A stretch of DNA of 64,000 bases, from NCBI GenBank assembly GCA_964291635.2, contig OZ219903.1, forward strand, positions 1 through 64,000. The letters run 5' to 3'. Both the position numbers and the translations under genes were made by a program. Below, in pieces: positions 1 through 9,343 of this stretch. Source of the stretch: JAPPHA01 sp964291635 (GTDB lineage: Bacteria; Pseudomonadota; Alphaproteobacteria; Rhodobacterales; Rhodobacteraceae). The notes beneath the pieces were generated by a model. That model searched no databases. It was not told where the DNA came from and worked only from the letters and a program-made list of their open reading frames with translations. Every line of letters starts with the position of its first letter. The first letter of the stretch is position 1.

Positions 1-165
1 AAAGACCTGGTCGCACGAATTCCAGCTGCGCTTGCCGGCGGGAGACCACCGTGCCGCCAGGGGTGCGACCGGGCGCTGGAATACGCGATCATGAGCGCTG
101 GAGCCGGAAGTTCCAAGCTGGCGGAAAAGCTCGATGCCGTCGCCGGCAGGGTGCTCAACAAATGA
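1..165 (+). CDS. 3' end of probable S-methyl-5'-thioadenosine phosphorylase (partial)
   Basis: The window opens inside an open frame that ends at TGA 163-165; about 54 residues are visible. The tail reads CDRALEYAIM, then LAEKLDAVAGRVLN. That ending resembles my recollection of alphaproteobacterial MTA phosphorylases, which split methylthioadenosine into adenine and methylthioribose-1-phosphate. The next gene on the same strand is apt, which would salvage the released adenine, and this pairing is common in alphaproteobacteria. The catalytic part lies outside the window, so the identification rests on the tail and on context only. An unrelated carboxy-terminus is possible. Confidence 0.5.
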   Translation, partial: KDLVARIPAALAGGRPPCRQGCDRALEYAIMSAGAGSSKLAEKLDAVAGRVLNK

Positions 166-201
166 GTTTCGTTGACAAGAGCCTCGACGATCCCAATCGA
201 T

Positions 202-206
202 GGAGG
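202..206 (+). promoter_or_regulatory. RBS deciding the apt start
   Basis: GGAGG lies 10 bases before ATG 217. An ATG at 172 in the same frame has no comparable site, and the residues it would add do not look like Apt, so 217 is the chosen start. Confidence 0.6.
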
Positions 207-216
207 ACTGACCTGC

Positions 217-756
217 ATGCCAGTTGAACGAACGGTCAAGGACTTCGTGAGAACAATCCCCGACTTTCCGAAGCCGGGCATCATGTTCAGAGACGTAACC
301 ACGCTGTTCAAGGATGCACGCGGCCTCCGCATGGCAGTCGACCAGTTGCTGCATCCATATTCAGGAGACAAGATCGACAAGGTGGCTGCGCTTGAATCAA
401 GGGGATTCGTGATCGGCGGAGCCGTCGCACACCAGATTTCGGCCGGTTTCGTGCTTGTGCGCAAGAAGGGCAAGCTTCCCGGATCGGTCATCTCGGAATC
501 GTATGAGCTCGAATACGGAAGTGAGGTCATGGAGATCCATGACGACGCGATCGAGGCAGGCGAGCGCGTCCTTCTTGTCGACGATCTGCTGGCAACCGGC
601 GGAACAGCGGCGGCCGGGATAGCGCTGCTGGAGCGGCTGGGCGCAGAAGTCGTCGGCTGCGCCTTCGTGATTGATTTGCCTTCGCTCGGCGGCAGACAAA
701 GGCTGGAGGCACTGGGCTATCAGGTCCACTGCCTCTGCGAATTCGAAGGTGATTGA
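217..756 (+). CDS. apt: Adenine phosphoribosyltransferase
   Basis: 179 residues, the usual length of the family. Apt condenses adenine with PRPP to give AMP in the cytoplasm (purine salvage). The start MPVERTVKDF followed by IPDFPKPGIMFRDVTTL is the classic Apt amino-terminus. The PRPP-binding loop VDDLLATGGT is at about residues 121-130, and the ALESRGF element at about 58-64 also fits. The preceding partial gene is probably MTA phosphorylase, whose product adenine is the Apt substrate, with 51 bp between the two. No truncation or frameshift is seen. Confidence 0.96.
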   Translation: MPVERTVKDFVRTIPDFPKPGIMFRDVTTLFKDARGLRMAVDQLLHPYSGDKIDKVAALESRGFVIGGAVAHQISAGFVLVRKKGKLPGSVISESYELEYGSEVMEIHDDAIEAGERVLLVDDLLATGGTAAAGIALLERLGAEVVGCAFVIDLPSLGGRQRLEALGYQVHCLCEFEGD

Positions 757-845
757 AGACGCGCGCTCGAGTCAAACATTCAATGCAATCGGAGCAACTT
801 CAGCCCGGAGCAGATCGGCTACTCAACAATCCGAGGAGAATTTGA

Positions 846-2253
846 AATGGAAACCGATCTGCTGATTGATGAAGCTTTCGTCGGCAGCAAAGGCGCAGTC
901 GAGACCATCATCAACTTGCGCGCAACGGCGAGACGATCGTCGACTTAGCTCAGGCAACCCCGGATCAGGCGGGTGCGGCTGATTTTGGCGCGCGTGGCGC
1001 CTTCGGCAACTGGTCGGACATTCGGAGGCGCTTCATCGTATTTTTGACCGAATGGAAGCCGAGAATGATCGGTTCGCGGAGCTGGAGGCGCAGAACTGCA
1101 GCAAACCGATCAACAGATCTCGCGAATACGAACTCCCTGGCACAATGGATACCTACAGGCACTTTCCCGGCTTGACCCGTTGCTTGTCGGGTTCGGCAAT
1201 CGGAGAGTAGATCGAGGGCCATACCTAGATGACCCGGGGCGACGCGATCGGTGTCATTGCCCGGTTCGCTCCTTAGAACTATCCGCTGAAGTTGGTGGTA
1301 TGGAAGACTGCACCTGCCATTGCCGCCGACGACACGGCCGTATTCAAGCCTCCAGTGCAGCCCCCTCATCCGGTTGCAGTTCACACGAATCCTGGCAGAC
1401 GAACTGCCGGCAGGTATCATCGATTTCACAACCGGAGGCGGCGAGACCGTCGGACTCCATCTGATAAATCAACCGAGCGTAGACATGATCTTTATGGCTG
1501 GAGACGTAGCCACAGGACGAAACGTCATAGATGCTGCCTGCGGCTGTCTGCAGCAAACCCACCTGGAATTGGGAGGCAAAGCTCCGGTTGTCGTGTTAGA
1601 CATCGCGGATCTGAACGAGGTCTTATAGGGGCTGCAAGCGTTCGGCTAGTGCAGTTTCGGCCAAGACTACACGGCAGCCTGCAGCGTCTATGCCCAAAAC
1701 GGAATCTACGGGCTACAGGTTGCCGATCTGGCTGGCCAGGCATCCTCCAAATAGTAAGGCAACGAAGACAAAACCGCGAATGAAGCCTCTTCGCCGGTTT
1801 CCGCGGCAGAGCTGGAGCGGGTTTCGGGCTTCATCGAACGCGCTCAAGCCGCGGACCACCTGGAGATGGATGCGGGCGGATCGCCGGCAGGCGGGCCAGG
1901 ATACTGTTTCAAGCCAACGGACGCGGCGGGAGCACACCAGGACAACGAAATCATGCAAGGGGAAGTGCTCGGTCCTGTCGTGTCGGTGGGCAAGTTCAGC
2001 GCCCAGGCGATTGCCCGGGCGAACGACTCTGATTTCGAACTGGCATCCTCAGTCTGGGCCAAGGATGCTGAACCCGCCGTGGCGACGGTGGCAAGGCTGA
2101 GTTGCTGCTGCACCTGGGCCAATTCCAAATTCCTGTAGACCAGCGAAGTGCTGCATGGCGGACTACAGGCGCAGGGTTACTGCAAGGACTTGTAGGCACA
2201 TGGTATGTATGGTGGACTGCACGATCGTCCTCCATTTGATGGACGAGCACTGA
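846..2253 (+). pseudogene. Decayed gamma-aminobutyraldehyde (PatD-like) dehydrogenase
   Basis: No long frame survives, but reading across the three forward frames gives an ordered aldehyde dehydrogenase: METDLLIDEAFVG near 846, SKPINRSREYELP near 1105, an NYPLKLVVWKTAPAI segment near 1280, then GIIDFTTGGGETVG and THLELGGKAPVVV at 1410-1600. EIMQGEVLGPVVSV follows near 1950, the HGGLQAQGYCKDL tail near 2155, and an end DCTIVLHLMDEH before TGA 2251-2253. The order and motifs match NAD-dependent aminobutyraldehyde/betaine aldehyde dehydrogenases of putrescine catabolism. Many frameshifts and in-frame stops (for example just after IGE near 1209) make it non-functional. The exact substrate subfamily is inferred. 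Confidence 0.85.
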
Positions 2254-2467
2254 CGGACTAATTCCTGTCGGAAAGCGGCTGTTGCCCAACAGGCGTTGGA
2301 AATTGGAAGAGGTGTTCCAAAGGATTCAACCGGGTTCGATCTTGAATGCCCGGATCGGAGCATGGTCTTGAACGGGATTGAACGGTTCGGCTGCCAGATC
2401 GGCATGGCTTGCTGATGCGTGTTCGGACTATCATCAGATTCTGCGCGGCTGGAGCCGCCACACTCAA

Positions 2468-4123
2468 ATGACAAATGATGGATACCAGATGTTAACCGGT
2501 CGAATGATGCGCCGGGAACTCTCGATCATCGAGATTCTCCGGCATGCGGCGGACGCGTTTCCGGCAACAAAAATCGTATCCCGACTCTCGGACGGTAGCT
2601 TGCACCGCTATGGGTACGAGGAGGCGCTTAAGCGTTGTGCGCAGCTGGCCCACGCATTGCAGGAAATGGGAATTCAACGGGGCGACCGGATCGGGACACT
2701 TGCCTGGAACAACTTCCGGCACTTTGAACTTTACTTCGGAGTTTCAGGAATCGGGGCCGTGTGCCACACCCTGAATCACCGCCTGTTTGGCGACCAGCTG
2801 CACTACATCGCCAACCATGCCGATGACCGGGTCATCTTTGTGGATCTTGACTTGGTTCCGGTTGCAGAAGCCATTGCCTCTGGCTGCCCTGGCATCAGAA
2901 AATACGTCATTCTCTGCGATCGGTCAGAGTTTCCGAGGACTTCGCTGCCGAATGCGACATGCTACGAGGACCTGATTGCAGGAATGCCCGGCCAGTTCGA
3001 CTGGCCGGAAATCGATGAGCACGCAGCTGCGGCCCTTTGCTACACGTCCGGAACCACAGGCGAGCCGAAGGGAGTGCTCTACAGCCAGAGAACCACCGTG
3101 CTCCATGCACTCGGGATGATTGCTTCCTGTATCGTCCCCTATGGCATCGGTGCTGCGGTCATGCCGGTTGTGCCTATGTTCCATGTTCAGGCGTGGGGTC
3201 AGCCATACGTTGCTCCGATTGTCGGATCGAAGCTCGTCCTGCCAGGCCCCCGCCTCGACGGTCGCAGCCTCGCCGAGATCATAGAAACGGAGCAAGTGAC
3301 TATTGCGCTGGGAGTGCCCACTGTCTGGCTGGGCCTGCTTTCATTCCTCAGGGAGTCCGGAGCGAAAGGCACGAGCCTCAAGCATCTGGTAACAGGCGGA
3401 GCTGCTGCGCCACTTTCGCTGGTCAAAGCGCTGGAAGAGGAATTCGGGATCAACGTGATCCAGGGCTGGGGAATGACAGAGACGAGCCCTGTCTGCGCCG
3501 GAGGCGCCGAGGGACCTGGCATGGAGGCCACGGATGAAGATCAGCGGCATGCCTTCAAGCTGCAGCAGCGACGCTTTTTCGGAGTTGAATTCCGTCTTTC
3601 AGACGATGACGGCAACGAGGTTCCTTCAGATGGTCGCAGCACCGGTGAACTGCAATGCAGGGGCCACTGGATTGCCGATGGATACTTCGGGAACGAGGAG
3701 GCCAGCCGCGAGGCAATGACATCGGACGGATGGCTCAGGACGGGCGACGTAGCGGTTGTTGGTCGCGAAGCACTCATGCGAATTACGGACCGCAACAAGG
3801 ACATGATCAAATCCGGCGGCGAGTGGATCAGCTCACTGGAACTTGAGGACCAAGTGATGAGTCACCCGGACGTGGCCGAAGCGGCGGCAATTGCGGTGCC
3901 CCATCCAAAATGGCAGGAGCGCCCCGCCGTTGTTGTGGTTGCAAAGCCTGACCGGAAGCTGACCGAGGCATCCGTCAGAAAACACCTTAAGGGCCGGATG
4001 GCATCCTGGTGGATGCCAGACAAGGTCTTTCTGGTCTCGGATCTGCCGCACACTGCCACAGGCAAGGTATCGAAAATGACCCTGCGCGAGCTGCATCGAA
4101 CCGGCAAACTGCAGGGCTCCTGA
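2468..4123 (+). CDS. AMP-dependent acyl-CoA synthetase / fatty-acid-CoA ligase
   Basis: About 551 residues from ATG 2468. It activates a carboxylic acid to its acyl-adenylate and then to the CoA thioester. Motifs in order: P-loop YTSGTTGEPKGV near residue 191, A5 motif QGWGMTETSP near 331, GWLRTGDVA near 420, RNKDMIKSGGEWIS near 445, and a C-terminal TGKVSKMTLRE. The layout fits the medium/long-chain acyl-CoA ligase group, which also includes 3-methylmercaptopropionyl-CoA ligases; the substrate cannot be read from sequence. An ATG at 2378 would extend it but adds residues unlike the family. ATG 2489 is another possible start. It stands alone after the aldehyde dehydrogenase pseudogene. Confidence 0.92.
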   Translation: MTNDGYQMLTGRMMRRELSIIEILRHAADAFPATKIVSRLSDGSLHRYGYEEALKRCAQLAHALQEMGIQRGDRIGTLAWNNFRHFELYFGVSGIGAVCHTLNHRLFGDQLHYIANHADDRVIFVDLDLVPVAEAIASGCPGIRKYVILCDRSEFPRTSLPNATCYEDLIAGMPGQFDWPEIDEHAAAALCYTSGTTGEPKGVLYSQRTTVLHALGMIASCIVPYGIGAAVMPVVPMFHVQAWGQPYVAPIVGSKLVLPGPRLDGRSLAEIIETEQVTIALGVPTVWLGLLSFLRESGAKGTSLKHLVTGGAAAPLSLVKALEEEFGINVIQGWGMTETSPVCAGGAEGPGMEATDEDQRHAFKLQQRRFFGVEFRLSDDDGNEVPSDGRSTGELQCRGHWIADGYFGNEEASREAMTSDGWLRTGDVAVVGREALMRITDRNKDMIKSGGEWISSLELEDQVMSHPDVAEAAAIAVPHPKWQERPAVVVVAKPDRKLTEASVRKHLKGRMASWWMPDKVFLVSDLPHTATGKVSKMTLRELHRTGKLQGS

Positions 4124-4666
4124 ACCACGTCCGGCTTATGCCAAGGCCAGACTGATAAGATTCATGAACAATTGCGGCACACATTCAAGCGCAACGGCTC
4201 TTGGCACCCGCTGCGAAAAAACGCTTTGCGACGGACGCCCCGGCGGAACTGCCTGCCACGGCAGCGCAGCTAATCCAGGACCCGGCTACAACCACACCGC
4301 AGGCGATCTCGAACATGCTGCAGCGTAGCAACCCAGGCAGAGTCCCGACGCCAGGGGCAGGATCAAGAGACACCCGGCAACGGCCATCCAACGCCTCCGC
4401 CAAGCCGACACCAAGCTCCGTAGCATGCAGCTGCACCAGTTAACCATTCGACGAGATCGACCCATCCGCGAAGTTGATGGTTACCTTCTCGCTTTGTAAG
4501 GCTGGAAAATCACGCGGACAAATGGTATCATCGATAGCTCCAAACTCCAGCTGGGAAAGGCGGGGCAAATGCTCACCACACAGCATCTTTCTTTCGCTAC
4601 ACGAAGTTCCACGGCACGCTTTCCGTCAATTCACCGCGCCAAACAAGCCGCTGCAGATTAGAGTTA
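4124..4666. other. Non-coding stretch with no recognisable gene
   Basis: Open frames here are short (about 80 codons) and give no recognisable protein on either strand. No clear terminator, tRNA or repeat is seen. It probably contains eroded sequence between the acyl-CoA synthetase and the HipA-like relic. Confidence 0.4.
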
Positions 4667-4678
4667 TGGAAACAGACA

Positions 4679-5700
4679 ATGGTCAAACTACCGTGCAAAC
4701 GGCGATACACGGCGACCCCAACCATACTTGAAGTGAATGTCCGCGCAATCCGCCCCCTTTCGCCAACTGGCTGGAGACTCTGCAGCCTAAAGGACTTTCC
4801 GATCGTAGGTACAGTTCCCAAAAACTATCTGGCTTACGGCGATCCCTACAAACCCAAGACCCTTGCTTACATTGCCAAACAGGGGCGCACACAGAATGAT
4901 GCCCGAGAATGCGTCACTGAAGAAATTATTTCCAAGATTGGGGCAATGCTGCCCTTGGTGATGGCCTGTTCAAAGCTGGCCCGCCTTTCTACAAACGACG
5001 TCCGATTTCTGTCACGGAACTTCGTTGTGCGCGGTCAGCATGAGTTACTTCACGGCACCGAGTTAGTCGCGCGTTACTTCGAAACGACTCCTCTTGAAGT
5101 TGAAACTGCATTTGATTTGGACAACACGGAAGGTGAACGGCGTTTCTATACCCATTCCTAATGTCTTACTTGTGCTGCAGTCACTGTACCCGGGCCACTT
5201 TGCCTCTTTGAAGGAAGGCTTCTGCAAGATGCTCGCATTTGACGCCTTCATCGGAGCACCCGACCGTCACGCGATGAACTGGGGTGTGCTGGCTCCTCTT
5301 ACCGCAGAATCTGAACCAGTACGATTTGCTCCCATTTTTGATACCGCCAGAGGTATATTCCGCGAATACTCGGATGCTGACATGCTGCAACGGGAGCGAA
5401 AACAAGGTAGACAGCAGTTCCTTGCAAATTATGCTGAACGGTCTCGACCCATATTTGGGACGGGCGGATCTACAAAACAGAATCATTTTGACCTGGTAAA
5501 TTGGATTGTTGCCAATGCCGACGAGGCGGACCGCAACGCGATGTTTGAAGTATTTGATGCAGTCGACATTTGTTCTATCGAACATATGCTTCAACGACGA
5601 TTTTCGACGTTCGCGCATCATCACCCAACATCGAATAGCATTCATCAAGGACTTACTCTCGCTTCGAATACAACGAATTCGAAAGGACGTTCAGCAATGA
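4679..5700 (+). pseudogene. HipA/CtkA-like serine-threonine kinase, frameshifted
   Basis: Three successive frames form one protein. Frame one (from 4679) has LKDFPIVGTVPKNYLAYG, PKTLAYIAKQG and VRFLSRNFVVRGQHELLHG. Frame two (from about 5160) has MLAFDAFIGAPDRHAMNWGV, the HipA-type catalytic loop, and FAPIFDTARGIF with the Mg-binding aspartate. Frame three (from about 5590) gives the tail ending at TGA 5698-5700. The last stop overlaps the ATG of the next gene (ATGA), which supports the reconstruction. The family comprises stand-alone HipA-like kinases (HipT/CtkA type) that phosphorylate translation factors or tRNA synthetases as toxins. Each shift is equivalent to one extra base. The amino-terminus is uncertain; ATG 4667 is an alternative. 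Confidence 0.8.
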
Positions 5701-6100
5701 AAAGGGAGCTGATTGATCTCTTTAGTCAAGCCAGGGACTGGGGCATGACCCTGATAAGCGCGCAATCGCCGGAGCCAGAGGAGCGCACCCTGGAGGTTTA
5801 TCGCCAAATCGATACAGAATCAGTCCTTGTTGGACGGCTGTCTTTTGAACAAGGACAGTTCGTGTTCCGGTACGATACTGGGTATTTGGGGGAACCCATT
5901 TCGGCGTTTCCTCGCAAAGATCAGGAGTATAGATCCGAACACCTTTGGCCCTTTTTTCAGTGCGGATTCCGCCGTTCGACCGCCAAGATATGCGCGAGGA
6001 AATTGCCAGCCGCTCACTGAGTAGAGACCAGACCATTGAGATACTTGGGTCGATCGCTAGAGTCTCTGTGTCCAACCCGTACGAATTCAAGCTAAGTTGA
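5697..6100 (+). pseudogene. HipS-like protein (HipA N-terminal subdomain), frameshifted
   Basis: Starts at ATG 5697, overlapping the kinase stop by four bases. MKRELIDLFSQARDWGMTLI is followed by an N-subdomain-1 fold signature: LEVYRQI, VLVGRLSFEQGQFVFRYD, YLGEPISAFP and SEHLWPFF. Near 5960 the frame shifts (one base lost); the correct continuation is IPPFDRQDMREEIASRSL and ILGSIARVSVSNPYEFKL, ending at TGA 6098-6100. In HipBST systems the HipS protein carries this subdomain and neutralises the HipT kinase. Here the S-like gene follows the kinase instead of preceding it, and no HipB-like HTH gene is seen next to it. The role as antitoxin is inference. Confidence 0.75.
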
Positions 6101-6990
6101 GCCATAGGAACCGGCACAGCGTAGACTGGAACCTTGGCGCGTACCATTCTCGATAATTTGCGAGTCTTTCTTTTGTCGGAATCCGAAGGCGTCTTTTTCT
6201 CTCCGGCAATGCAAGACGACCGGAAGGTATTCCCGTAGTCGTGTTTGTTGTATCCGGTGGCCGGTCGTGCCTTTCCAAGTCAAAAGGGCCATCCGCCTTG
6301 TTAGATTGGCGCTTTGCTAGGAACGGCATCGCGAGCTGTAGCAAGGGCGCTCACCGGCGCAAGGACAGTCGCTGTGCTTGTCCCGGTGCATTATGATCTC
6401 ACTCGCTTACCGCACCTGGATTTTGGCCGGCAGCTTTCTCGACTGTTTCATGGAGGCGGGGCTGCCGGCGCAGCTCGTCGAGGGCGGCGCCAATGCGCAT
6501 AGGTTCACCCGAGACCTATTCGGTCATGGCAGCGGGAAGGCCGCTATGCAGCGCTACCTGCCGGCTTGCTGCCATCTGATCGCCGGGTCGCCTCTTCCTT
6601 GCCTCGCAGTCGGCTGGTTCGATGCGCGGGCGACCGGTGGGCTTCCTGGTTGCGACTGCGCTTGCCCGCGTCCGGGCTTTTTCAACCGCTGCACGTGGTT
6701 CGGAGCGACCTGCGGACCTCGTACAGCAGTCGAGAGGATTGCCGATTTACTGCCGGCCAACGCGCGGTTGCATGTTGGCGGCCATCGGTCCCTTCAGCGG
6801 CTCGCAACGATCGCGTCGATGAATGTCTCGGCTGGATGCGACGCCGCCCCGGCTCGAGCGAAGGCGACATCCGAAGACATGACGGGCATCTTCATCATAC
6901 GGCGCTGCCGGCTCCAGGCACCTATTTGGGAACTTACGATTCGGACGGCATCCGTTCGGCCGCGCCGTCCTGGCGCAGCCCAGTCCGCAC
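6101..6990. other. Gene-poor stretch, no recognisable product
   Basis: About 0.9 kb without a convincing gene. A 213-codon frame over 6378-7019 is rich in Cys, Arg and Gly and shows no domain; competing frames of similar quality exist on both strands, which is typical of eroded GC-rich DNA. The part near the next gene holds the regulatory region described separately. Confidence 0.4.
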
Positions 6991-6993
6991 CTG

Positions 6994-7012
6994 ATTTTAC
7001 ATCTGCTAAAAT
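6994..7012. promoter_or_regulatory. Operator-like dyad 1 upstream of the XRE-cupin gene
   Basis: The 19-mer ATTTTACATCTGCTAAAAT has arms ATTTTA and TAAAAT around a short centre. A second copy with the same pattern lies 51 bp downstream, centre to centre. The two bracket the likely core promoter, so this is a candidate binding site for the regulator encoded next door. Confidence 0.5.
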
Positions 7013-7015
7013 TTG

Positions 7016-7043
7016 TTGACAAAGCCGCAAGCATCCCTATCCT
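7016..7043 (+). promoter_or_regulatory. Candidate sigma-70 promoter for the XRE-cupin gene
   Basis: TTGACA at 7016-7021 and TATCCT at 7038-7043, separated by 16 bases, 30 bp before the start codon. It is flanked on both sides by the operator-like dyads. Confidence 0.5.
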
Positions 7044-7044
7044 G

Positions 7045-7063
7045 ATTTTAGCTATGGTAAAGT
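7045..7063. promoter_or_regulatory. Operator-like dyad 2 upstream of the XRE-cupin gene
   Basis: The 19-mer ATTTTAGCTATGGTAAAGT shares the ATTTTA(C/G)-N5-(C/G)TAAA(A/G)T pattern of dyad 1. It covers the probable transcription start region just before the RBS, a position suited to repression. Confidence 0.5.
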
Positions 7064-7073
7064 TGGGGGCGGA

Positions 7074-7706
7074 ATGTCCACCAAGGCACTGAGCCAAAGG
7101 GACTCCGGCGAACCGTTGGAAACGCTCGGCAGCAATCTCCGCAACCGGCGCCGGGCACTCGGGTTGACCCTTCAGGATGTAGCCGACGGGGCCAACCTGA
7201 CAGCAGGGTTCATCTCACAGCTGGAACGCAACCTTACCTCGCCCTCTCTCTCTTCGCTCGCGGCAATTGCAAGGGTACTTCAGTCCGACCTGGCCGAGTT
7301 CTTCACCATCCCGGGAAGCGACTCCCTGACGACCAGGGCAAGCCAGCGGAAGAACTACACGCTCGATGAGACCCGCACCCGCTACGAGCGCATTTCTTCG
7401 AGTTTCAGGGGTCATGTCCTCAATGCGGTTATCGTGCACGAACAGCCGGGTTATCGAAGCGAGGCCATTCGCCACGAAGGCGAGGAACTGTTCTACGTTC
7501 TCAAGGGATCGATCACCGTCGAGTTGGACGGCAAGGCCGTCGTGCTCAAGGCGGGGGACTCGATCCACTTCGACTCCAATGAACGGCATTCGACCTGGAA
7601 CCACACTTCCGAGGTCGCCAGCATTCTGATGGTCGTCACCATGGATGTCTTCGGCGACACGCCAATCGACGGTCGGCGGTCAGGGGAAGATTTTTCCGTC
7701 GACTGA
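7074..7706 (+). CDS. XRE-family regulator with C-terminal cupin sensor domain
   Basis: 210 residues with a GGGGGCGG ribosome site before ATG 7074. The amino half has a Cro/CI-type helix-turn-helix (LGSNLRNRRRALGLTLQDVA, then LTAGFISQLERNLTSPSLSS, about residues 18-65). The carboxy half has a small cupin barrel (YRSEAIRHEGEELFYVLKG, then LKAGDSIHFDSNERHSTWNH, about 125-185) expected to bind a small ligand or metal. This architecture is that of PuuR-like XRE-cupin regulators, which often control adjacent amino-acid or polyamine catabolic genes. It sits directly ahead of the ABC transporter operon and carries twin dyads in its own promoter, so autoregulation and local control are likely (inference). 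Confidence 0.92.
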   Translation: MSTKALSQRDSGEPLETLGSNLRNRRRALGLTLQDVADGANLTAGFISQLERNLTSPSLSSLAAIARVLQSDLAEFFTIPGSDSLTTRASQRKNYTLDETRTRYERISSSFRGHVLNAVIVHEQPGYRSEAIRHEGEELFYVLKGSITVELDGKAVVLKAGDSIHFDSNERHSTWNHTSEVASILMVVTMDVFGDTPIDGRRSGEDFSVD

Positions 7707-7751
7707 CAAGAGCGGGCCCTGCCTGCACCACCACTAGGAGGAGTATCCACC

Positions 7752-9332
7752 ATGAAAAAACTAATCAATGGCCTGCTCGCTTGCTCGATGCTGGCCGCAT
7801 CGGCGTTGGCTGCGCAGGCTGAGCGGGTGCTGCGGCTGGATGAAGTCGCGGTCGGTGAACTCGATCCGGCCTTGGCATCGGATTACGCCGACTCCATTCT
7901 CATGTTCAATGTGTACGACACGCTGGTGCTTCCCAGACAGGGCGGTCCTGGCCACGTTCCGCACCTTGCCGATAGCTGGGAAGGTTCGGGAACCGAGTTC
8001 ATATTCCAACTTCGGTCCGACGTCATGTTCCAGAGCGGCAATCCGATGACCGCCGACGACGTCGTCTTTTCGTTTGACCGAATGGTATCGATCGGCCAGG
8101 GCCTTTCGTTCCTGTTCGGCAACGTGGAGAGCGTCGACGCAGTCGACACGCACACGGTCCGCTTCACCCTGTCTGAACCATACGCTCCATTCGTTTCGGC
8201 ATTGGTAAGGCTGCCGATTGTCGACAAGGAGCTCGTCATGGCGAATCTTGGCGAGGGCGAAGGCGACATGGGCGACTGGGGACAGGCATACCTCTCCATG
8301 AATGGCGGCGGAACCGGCGCCTACATGGTGCAGTCGCACAACCCGCAGGAAGAAACAGTTATGGTCAAGAACCGCGACTACTTCCTGGGGATCAACGAAA
8401 AGGCTCCGGACACCGTTCGGCTTCGTTACGGCCTGGAGGCGCCAACCGTGAGAACCCTGATTGCCCAGGGCGAACACGACATTTCATCGCAGTGGCTGCC
8501 GCCGGAAGTCAAGCGGGCGCTGGCTGATGACGGAAATCAGCTGCTGACGGAAGGCGGAACCGGGTCGTTCTATTTCAAGATGAACACCCAAAAGGCGCCG
8601 TTGGACGACGTTCATTGCCGGTTGGCCGTCTCGAATGCCTTCGACTACGATTCGGTTCTCAAGCTGATCGCCATCAACGACGAGGTCTCGGAAGGGACGG
8701 CCGCAACCGGCGCCATCACCGTTGGCATGTTTGGTGCGAATCCGGCCGACCAGCCCATTGCCCGCGATCTCGACGCTGCCAAGGCTCACTTGGCGCAGTG
8801 TCAGCATGACCCGGCTTCTTTCTCGATCGAGATCAGCTGGATTGCCGAGGTTCCGCTTGAGGAACGGCTTGCACTGCTTCTGCAGGCCAACCTTTCCGAG
8901 GTTGGGATCAGTTCGACGATCAAGAAGATCCCGTGGGCGGCGTTTGCCGGAATGGTGAACGACCCGGAAACCACGCCGAACATCTCGCAGATCTTCGTCA
9001 CTGCTGTGACCGGTGATCCGGATACGCTGTTGTATGGCATGTATCATTCGACAAAGGCTGGAACCTGGCAATCGCCCGAGCACCTGAACGATGCGGAAGT
9101 CGACAGGCTTCTCGATGCAGGCCGCACAGCAACGTCGGACGAGGATCGAGAGCAGGCCTACTCCGCGCTCAATGCTAGGCTGATGGAAATTGCTCCATCG
9201 ATCTATGGTTTCGACAGCCTGTCTGTTTTCGTTGCCCAGCCTGGTGTCAGCGTCCCGTCGCTCTCCGACCCGGACATGGCATTCGGCCTCGACACGATGG
9301 GCTTTGCCTTCCGCCTGATGGAAGTCGAATAG
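7752..9332 (+). CDS. ABC transporter substrate-binding protein, family 5 (Dpp/Opp type)
   Basis: 526 residues with AGGAGGAG ahead of ATG 7752. The signal peptide MKKLINGLLACSMLAASALA ends near AQA, so the protein is periplasmic. Family-5 signatures follow: LPRQGGPGHVPHLADSWEG, FQLRSDVMFQSGNPMTADDV, VVFSFDRM, and the C-terminal two-lobe pattern ending FRLMEVE. Such proteins capture peptides, amino-acid derivatives or glycosides for import. It heads an operon with two permease and two ATPase genes. A perfect hairpin lies between it and the permease gene. The linked hydantoinase, carbamoylase and oxoprolinase genes suggest a peptide or cyclic amide substrate, which is inference. Confidence 0.94.
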   Translation: MKKLINGLLACSMLAASALAAQAERVLRLDEVAVGELDPALASDYADSILMFNVYDTLVLPRQGGPGHVPHLADSWEGSGTEFIFQLRSDVMFQSGNPMTADDVVFSFDRMVSIGQGLSFLFGNVESVDAVDTHTVRFTLSEPYAPFVSALVRLPIVDKELVMANLGEGEGDMGDWGQAYLSMNGGGTGAYMVQSHNPQEETVMVKNRDYFLGINEKAPDTVRLRYGLEAPTVRTLIAQGEHDISSQWLPPEVKRALADDGNQLLTEGGTGSFYFKMNTQKAPLDDVHCRLAVSNAFDYDSVLKLIAINDEVSEGTAATGAITVGMFGANPADQPIARDLDAAKAHLAQCQHDPASFSIEISWIAEVPLEERLALLLQANLSEVGISSTIKKIPWAAFAGMVNDPETTPNISQIFVTAVTGDPDTLLYGMYHSTKAGTWQSPEHLNDAEVDRLLDAGRTATSDEDREQAYSALNARLMEIAPSIYGFDSLSVFVAQPGVSVPSLSDPDMAFGLDTMGFAFRLMEVE

Positions 9333-9343
9333 GCAAACGCTCT

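Noticed and set aside
5161..5700. Programmed frameshifting in the HipA-like kinase
   Set aside because: No slippery heptamer with a downstream structure is evident, two independent shifts are needed, and the partner gene is also shifted, so decay or sequence error is simpler.
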